From: Rhytidiadelphus loreus
Taxonomy: Eukaryota; Streptophyta; Bryopsida; Hypnales; Hylocomiaceae
Length of the DNA stretch: 64,000 bases
Direction of reading: 5' to 3'
Assembly (NCBI GenBank): GCA_947034895.1
Contig: OX344761.1
Location: 37,646,863 to 37,710,862, forward strand
Both the position numbers and the translations under genes were made by a program. Below, in pieces: positions 57,567-64,000 of this stretch. Numbering within the stretch: the stretch's first letter is position 1; each line of letters starts with the position of its first letter. A model generated the notes under the pieces. That model did not search any database. It saw only the letters and a list, made by a program, of their open reading frames with translations, and was not told where the DNA came from.

Positions 57567-60500
57567 ATGGACATGGCAAGCTACAATTGCAACGGGCACG
57601 ACGGCGATGGCGACGCGAAGATGGAGCACAAGCATTTGGAAAGTCCTGCGGTAGCCATGGACGCCGCGGAAACTGCTACAGGAGGAGGAGGCCGCTTGGA
57701 GTACTGGACTCCCACAGGAAAAAACGTGAATGCACTGTGCGGCTCCATCATCTACGGCGACGACATGCTGCTTCCGAAAGTGGACTCGCTTCGCGGCGAT
57801 GTCCGAAGCTGCTGGCGCGATCTCACGGGCGCCAGCCGCACGAGCTCCGGGACGAAACCTTTCGGTCATAGTTGCAGTATGGGACAACAGCGAGCGCGAG
57901 CAACGGTTGAGGAGAAAGAGTATCATGGCCGGGTGCTTAAAGTTGGTGGAGACGGTGAAGAGGCGGCTCATGGCGGGTATGCCGTTAATGCCAATGGATT
58001 TTTAATTTTGTTGATGTTTTCTTCCTTTTCACATTGAGATTGTTTCAGAAGTTCCTTGAATTATTGACTTTCTTTCAACGATGAGGAGGCGTAGTTTCGA
58101 ACAACAGCGTTCGTGATTTTCTGCTCAGCGTCAATTTCCAACGTTTTTCGTATTCATCTGAAAGGTTAAGCTCAAGAACACAGCATGGTGGAAAAAAAAT
58201 AGACAAAAACGTAAAACTGGTTAGCAAAAGTGCAGTCCGAAAAACTTGCGTCCGGAATTTTTCACCGTTAGTAGGAATGCGAGATAGTTCTAAGTTAATC
58301 TGCGACTTCAGTTAGCTGTGGAAATCCTAATTCTCTTTTCGAGATCGATTAAATTGCAATTGCTGTGATTTGAGTTTACTTGTGACTGAGGATTTCTATT
58401 CCGATGTCACGAAATTTTTTGTTCGGGTGGAGGATTTTAGATTATCTCCTGGAAAATGGGAGATTCTCGTTATCATGATTTTTAGGTGAGTTTCTGATTG
58501 CCTTACAGTGCTCTCTTTTTCGATTCTGTCTTGAAGGACTGTTCTTATGCTGTAAGTACACATTCAACGCTTGAAAAGTGTCATTGTGCGAATTACTGTC
58601 GAGTTGGCAACCAAAGAACTGGAATATTTCGATTTCCGTAATGTAGATTTTAGTGAACAGTGTGCTTGATCTGTAAATTTTACAGCAATCTGTTGAATGG
58701 AAATTTGATTTTGAAAAATAAATTTATCTTTATATTGTTCGATATGACGCCAGTATACGCATTCGTTAGTAACATTCTTCTTCGTGAACTAGAATTACAA
58801 TAACAAAGGTGATTATTAGGCGCTGTTTTCTTAAGTTCAGCGTTTATGGCTGGGAATTTTTGACGTGGTTTAGCGTTGTGGTAGGTGGGAGGAGGCAGCA
58901 ACATCCGAGGGCGAAGAGATTAATCATGCTCAATATAACGTTCAAAAAGAGGATCTCAGAATTAATCCTTGTCAGAGGGATCGCAGCTTTGACCATCGGC
59001 TGCAAAGTGGTCGAGATCTTGAAGTGTTGGGGATCGACATACGACGCAGGAGTCGCCAAGACATTAATGAGTTGGATGCTGATTTAGAGAGGAGCAAAGG
59101 GAGTCGAGATCACGTCACTTATGGAGAGTGCCAGAAAAATCAATCTGCGGATCGTGGAGTTACGTCGGTCGATGGGTGTGGAGAATTTCTCTCATCAGGT
59201 TTCAACGACTTACTCATAAGACTAGTAAGACATCCTGTATTTCGTTCGTTGACCGAGTTTGAAGTGCGTTACAAGTTTAGGGCAGTATTCAGATGCAAAT
59301 GCAGACCTTCAAACAAATCAGCATCAACTGTACTACCACAACTCATCCTAATAGAGGTTGGGCAAGAACAATTATCATGCTAACTAAGTTGACTACACTT
59401 TCTCCTGCAAGTACTGTGGAATTCACTGGAATTTATATCATGTTTTACACTTTGGTGTAACTTTTAGATATATTATCTTCTAGTGTTTCAAGGATTAAAT
59501 CATGCATGACTTTTAACTGATCCATATTTATTAAAATAAGTTAGAAATGATACTTCTGATCCAAACTTCTAACTAAATGCGAAATAACTTAGCAGCAGTC
59601 CTTTGGCCCCACAGTAATTGCATAGAAAAGTGTAGCTTATGCAAAATTTTGTCTCATAGCTTTCTTTGGTTGTGAGAGAGAGGATAATGACCCATATGGC
59701 TGAGAGCCCAAAAGTACTCTCTTGGACGTTCTTACATTTTACATCGACATGAAGTATCCAAGCGTCATTCTCACCTTGTTTAGTGCAGGCAAAGACGGAA
59801 AGCTTGCATTTACGTGTGCTGCATGTGGCTGCCATAGAAATTTCCACCAACGCATTGTACTATTCGAGGGGGAGGAGCAAGAGCTTGCGATTCAAGCAAA
59901 GCGAGAGAAAGAAGAGGGAGGTGGCAATTACTACGCGACTATCTATGACATTGACCGCGTTGCTCACGAACTTATGGCAGCAGCCAATGGAGCTATCGCC
60001 CTTGCGCAAGAATCACTCTGTTACAATGAAGGAAGAGGCCGGGATTTGTCGATTGAGGAGCAGCACATCATAGCCAAAATCTCGCTTGAGAATCTGGACC
60101 ATATTGCCAAGGTTGTACAATTATACCCCATCTTCGTTCATTCTGTCGCCAACTCTTGGCATAGCAAGTGTCCCCTGATTCCGGACCCGTAATCATGATC
60201 GTCACTACAAGTGTTCCAATGGGCTTGACTTTCTTCAAGTGATGACCAATCTACATACAATGCTTTTTTTTTCCTTTGATGCACATGCAGGTGATAAATT
60301 CCACCACCGAGTGTCTCACGCTTCTGCGAAAGCCATCCATGTTTCGGAAAGACAGCAAATCGGAATGTCCTCATGAAGGGCCCTCTTCCTCAGATGCGAG
60401 CCCTGTCATCACCGTGGAGAAACGAGCCATTCAGTCGTTACTGACTCCACCTTCGTCAGCACGCCCGTTTGGTGCCATTGGTGACCAGCCCTTGAAAAAC

Positions 60501-60943
60501 TCAATCGCCCTATATTCAGATGCTTGTGCGATGCCTAACTGTGGTAGCGGTGCTCCGAGGAAACCATTCGAGCGTCCCACTCAGAAGATGAAAAGAACAA
60601 GGACACGGATAAGCTTGGAGCAGCGGGAAAAACTGAATGCATTTGCAGAGAAAGCCGGATGGACTGTAGTTGGTCAACGCAAAGAGACCATCGATGCCGC
60701 ATGCCAATACATAGGTAATGCAGACCTTCCCTCATGCTGTACAGTACATTACTGTACTGTACAGTTGTTGTTTTCTCGTTTTGTAGAGTACGAACTTCTC
60801 TTCCTACTGTGATATTCCTTTTGCTTCCAACCCCGAAAGTCTTTTTTGCAGGCATTGAGCCCAAGACTTTAAAGTATTGGATCCACAACAGCAAGCAGAA
60901 GTGGAAGAGGCAGCCCAGCCAATCTGACGACACAAGCAAATAA
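57567..60943 (+). CDS. Zinc-finger homeodomain (ZF-HD/ZHD) transcription factor, divergent
   Basis: A nuclear DNA-binding factor of the plant ZHD family, whose zinc finger mediates dimerisation and whose homeodomain binds DNA. Five exons: 57567-57976, 59050-59198, 59789-60111, 60291-60714 and 60852-60943. GT-AG introns with matching phases give 465 residues. The zinc finger spans exons 2-3: YGECQKNQ, VDGCGEF, then CAACGCHRNFH at about residues 168-213. The C-terminal homeodomain (RTRISLEQREKLNAFAEKAGW to LKYWIHNSKQKW) is split by the last intron before helix 3. The first finger His is replaced by Gln. Exon 1 is less certain: it is attached because its phase-2 donor fits the exon 2 acceptor. 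The protein is longer than most ZHDs because of its N-terminus and a linker of about 200 residues. Confidence 0.85.
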
Positions 60944-61340
60944 TACAAAGCCCCGAACTTGTCTACTGCGATGACAACGTTGCACGGTTCGAGAACAGGA
61001 AGACCCTGTTGCAAACAACGGCACTTTCAACTTTCCCTTTTCTATTTAGTACTTCTGCAATAATTAATAGACTTCGTTCTGTAAGCAAAATAAGACCACA
61101 AAATACATCTCCGCCTATGTGATCGCTAAAATTAATCTTTCGTTTCGTTGGAATGGATGATATGCCCCCCCCCCCCTACTTAGTTTCTTCCATTCCCAGC
61201 TAACCCTCTTCACAGGATTACCCCAGTTCCAATTGAAGGTTTCTTTCTAGGCACGCTAATTGAAAATTCTATTTCCCCTAATCTGTTCCGTTTCCAGGGC
61301 GTCCATGCAAAAAACCATGGTGATCAACGCAGAGAAATCA
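60944..61340. other. Convergent 3' ends of the homeodomain gene and APC2
   Basis: Only about 400 bp separate the two stop codons (TAA 60941-60943 on +, TGA 61341-61343 on -), so the 3' UTRs probably abut or overlap. A C homopolymer of about 11 bases sits at about 61166. Confidence 0.55.
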
Positions 61341-63293
61341 TCACATTTGCCTTCGCCGATAGACACCGTCCCGCAACTCCAACTTTTCTTCTCCTACCAA
61401 GCGACCAAGAAACCCTTGCAACTGTTGAAGTGTCTTGTCATAAGGTGGGTCGGATACGAACATCTGCGTTTCGGGACCCCCAAAGTGTCAAGGCTGTATT
61501 CCACAAGAAATTCGATATCACTCGAGTCGACTCAGTGAGCCAAAAAAGAAAGGGAACATTTTCATTGTTGTTGTGCTGAGCTGCCGACCCTTGCTAATTC
61601 CAACAACAATCCACGAGTGACAGGACGTTACTTACTTTGAGCATGTTGTGGATGCGATCAAGCGGCAAAGAGTCGAAGTTGGTGAGCATGCCGATTACAT
61701 AAGACTGCAAGAACAGATGATCACATCAGCAGCACTTCGCATGACACTTACGAAGGTAAAATTTACTAATTCTCCCCCCATAAAAGGGACATGAGCTCGC
61801 AATCCATTATTAACACAAAATGCAGGGAGCATAATCAAAGCTTAGAGTGAGCTCAGTGCTTGTTATCCTAGAAGTGACTGAACTAAAATTTGCAAGTTCA
61901 TTTTGGAATCATATAGCCAATTATAACAACTTTGAAAGCACATTACTAAAAAATGCACAGTACTATTTCTTCTTTCCATGGTATATTTTTCTGCTTTCTT
62001 TGAAGCTTCCTGATTTATTCCCTTCAACTCATAGATACAAAAATATCAACTATGGAAGCTAACACTTGGTTATAGTGACTTCCAAAGCATATTTCAATAG
62101 TTCTAAAAAGTGGGATATAGTTTCTTTGGACATTTTATGACCTTCCTTGAAGCTTCGTAAACGATTCATCTCAACTCCTGTAGATATGAAAGGAGGCCAC
62201 TTGGCAGCTAATAATTGATTATAGCTAACTTTCCAAGACGTTCTTTTCTTCGTTCAAAAGTGTAAGAAATAATTTCTTGGGACATTGTGTTATTTTCCTT
62301 GGAAGCTTCATGAAAATTAATTTCCTAGAGATATAAAACCACATGCTAGATAGAGCACTGCTCGTGGAGAATTCTCTAGCGAACTCGTGACAACATGAGC
62401 TGAAACTTGCCTCATAAACGTTCATCTCCTGTTGCCACTGGTCTTCCATAGAAGCCACAGCACTTTCCCTTTCTTCATCACCCAGTAATGGCAGGATTGC
62501 ATCCATCGAAGGAGCACCAACACCTGCCCGAGCGCCAGCATCCCCCATGGTCTCCACAATGCTGTACACTGTATCTCCGTCTTTGATCTTATGCGACTCC
62601 ACAAGAACTCCCTGAGAGATGCAAGTATCCAATTAAACGGCGTTGCCACAAGACAACAGAGCCAGACAAACACTGAATCCCACATAGCACGAATAGCAAA
62701 TAAAAGTTCTTTACTTTCCCCATTTCATGGACTTCCTAAGAAACAGTTCCTGGAAGAAAGCGAGAGCCTCTTCGTTGCCATGTCATCTTTCATATACCAC
62801 GTAACGAGACTCACTAGAGTTCTTTCCAAGCATTTTAAAATTTCTCTCAAGTGGAGACAGCAAAACCACTACTGAAGTGGAAACCACGCCAGAGTAACCA
62901 GTGGAGTTCACACCCACTTGGTGGAATTGGGCACATTGGTGAACTTAATGGTTCTCTCACTAGTTATCTCAGGCCTGTTTTCTATGACGTAGCCATATTT
63001 GGATTAAAATCCTAATTCATCTACATATTTGTACTTTACTTCCTCAATTTTGATGATTTCATCTAATTTTTAGTGATTTCCATTCATCATTTGGTGACAA
63101 AAGAAAGCTTTTTTAACCAAAAAAGAAAATTCATTTAAAAAGCCCTCCCAAAATTTCGCCAGAAAATTAGCACTAGTCTCGACCTTCCTTTTCATCCTTG
63201 AATATGTGTACCTGATTCACCCAAAGCATGATTCGTCTCCGCAATGTAGCTACTGGCAGACCTACTGCTTCTGCCAGTTCTGTGGCTGTCCAC
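61341..63293 (-). CDS. APC2: Anaphase-promoting complex subunit 2, C-terminal exons only
   Basis: APC2 is the cullin-like subunit that binds the RING subunit APC11 in the ubiquitin ligase that drives anaphase. Four minus-strand exons join in phase: 63293-63212, 62611-62411, 61704-61636 and 61463-61341. They encode the C-terminal ~158 residues, covering the winged-helix region. Landmarks: ELAEAVGLPVATLRRRIMLWVNQGVL, SVASMEDQ-like SAVASMEDQW, MNVYE, VIGMLTNF, LDRIHNMLK, DKTLQQLQGFLG and LVGEEKLELRDGVY. The intron after 62411 starts with GC (GAG then GCAAGT) and not GT. Upstream coding exons were not found in the remaining 700 bp, so the gene either continues past the window edge or is a truncated copy. 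Confidence 0.85.
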
Positions 63294-63479
63294 CTGCAAT
63301 TTAAGCACGCAAGAAAGAGACCACGTACGTACAAACATTTAGCAATCAGGACAGCAGACAGGGAATAGGCGATCAATCCATCTAGACGTAATACTTTGGG
63401 TACATGAGCATCGAGCAAAACTGAGATGAGCAATAAATCAAGACAGTTGATACAATAGAGAACCCGGAGGAAACTCAAC

Positions 63480-63870
63480 AATCTATACGGGTACTTCCCT
63501 CCAGGCTCAATATTTCTGAAGACTCGTTCAGTTGGAGACCCCTGACCCCACACTTCAAGGTGGATTTTAAAGACCTTCATAAATCACAAACCCTGTAGTG
63601 CGAATGTTTCAAAGACCCGTTCAAATGAAGAATAATGATCCCGGGCTTAAGGTGCTTTTTGAAGATTCTCATAAATCGAAACCCTATAGAGCGAAGTGAA
63701 CAGAGTTTACTTCGCCTTCCGAGGATCTAATGAAAAAGGAGGAAGTCTAGGGAGTAGCCTCGGGGGTAGGGGGTGGGGGGTGGGGTCTGTTGACCTTTGG
63801 GTTTTATAAACACAGGGTCCTCCCTCGTTCGGATATAACTTCGTCACCTTCAATACGCTATAGAGCGCCG
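63480..63870 (-). repeat. Second copy of the TATA-containing dispersed segment
   Basis: On the minus strand: TGTTTATAAAACCC, then TTTTTCATTAGATCCT, then CTCTATAGGGTTTCGATTTATG, followed by two tandem frames MRIFKKHLKPG and MKVFKIHLEVW. The block order matches 30790-30455. It lies just upstream of the first visible APC2 exon, in the same orientation. Confidence 0.5.
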
Positions 63871-64000
63871 TGTCTGCACGGACGGGTTCTCTATACTACT
63901 CTACTAAAATGTGTAATAAAATTAAGAGCATAACCCAAATATACTGCCCAGTGGACACGCTCAACAGGAATGACAAGGAAGAGTGGATGTTAGAGTGAAG

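Noticed and set aside
57432..57971. 179-codon minus-strand frame
   Set aside because: Opposite to ZHD exon 1, with no motif. The + frame has a good ATG and a donor whose phase fits the next exon.

Overview
The window looks like nuclear DNA of a seed-free land plant (moss, liverwort, hornwort, lycophyte or fern). The genes are split by short GT-AG introns. One encodes a plastid carotenoid enzyme (lycopene epsilon-cyclase) and one a plant-type zinc-finger homeodomain factor. A third, CFAP206, is a ciliary axoneme gene, which implies swimming sperm. Gene density is low and the spaces are AT-rich and full of small transposons. I cannot name the species. No CRISPR, tRNA, rRNA or bacterial operon was seen.

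Layout. 0-7 kb: a hAT-type MITE, then an intact 11-exon lycopene epsilon-cyclase gene (2366-6566, +). 7-14 kb: a Stowaway-like element, a foldback element and a two-exon ER/secretory coiled-coil membrane protein (10556-12499, -). 14-24 kb: two TTAA-flanked elements around one arm (17033-19998) of a ~3 kb inverted duplication carrying a complete UEV1 gene. 24-39 kb: degenerate tandem repeats, the CFAP206 gene (26937-36303, -) and a second hAT MITE. 39-47 kb: a decayed L1-type LINE. 48-51 kb: the other arm with a second complete UEV1 gene. 51-57 kb: two more TTAA elements, a CACTA foldback MITE and a third hAT MITE. 57-64 kb: a divergent zinc-finger homeodomain gene (+) converging on the C-terminal exons of APC2 (-).

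The host genes do not form a pathway: plastid carotenoid synthesis, K63 ubiquitin chain assembly (UEV1), the anaphase-promoting complex (APC2), axoneme structure and transcription control. The exon models below were built by reading splice sites, phases and family similarity by eye and were not computed. Most notable are the TTAA-target element family (four copies), the two UEV1 copies that differ only at silent sites in a large inverted duplication, three hAT and one CACTA MITE with clear target duplications, a tandem hairpin that resembles a small-RNA precursor, and a LINE whose only ORF2 lesions are three amber codons, all in CTAG.
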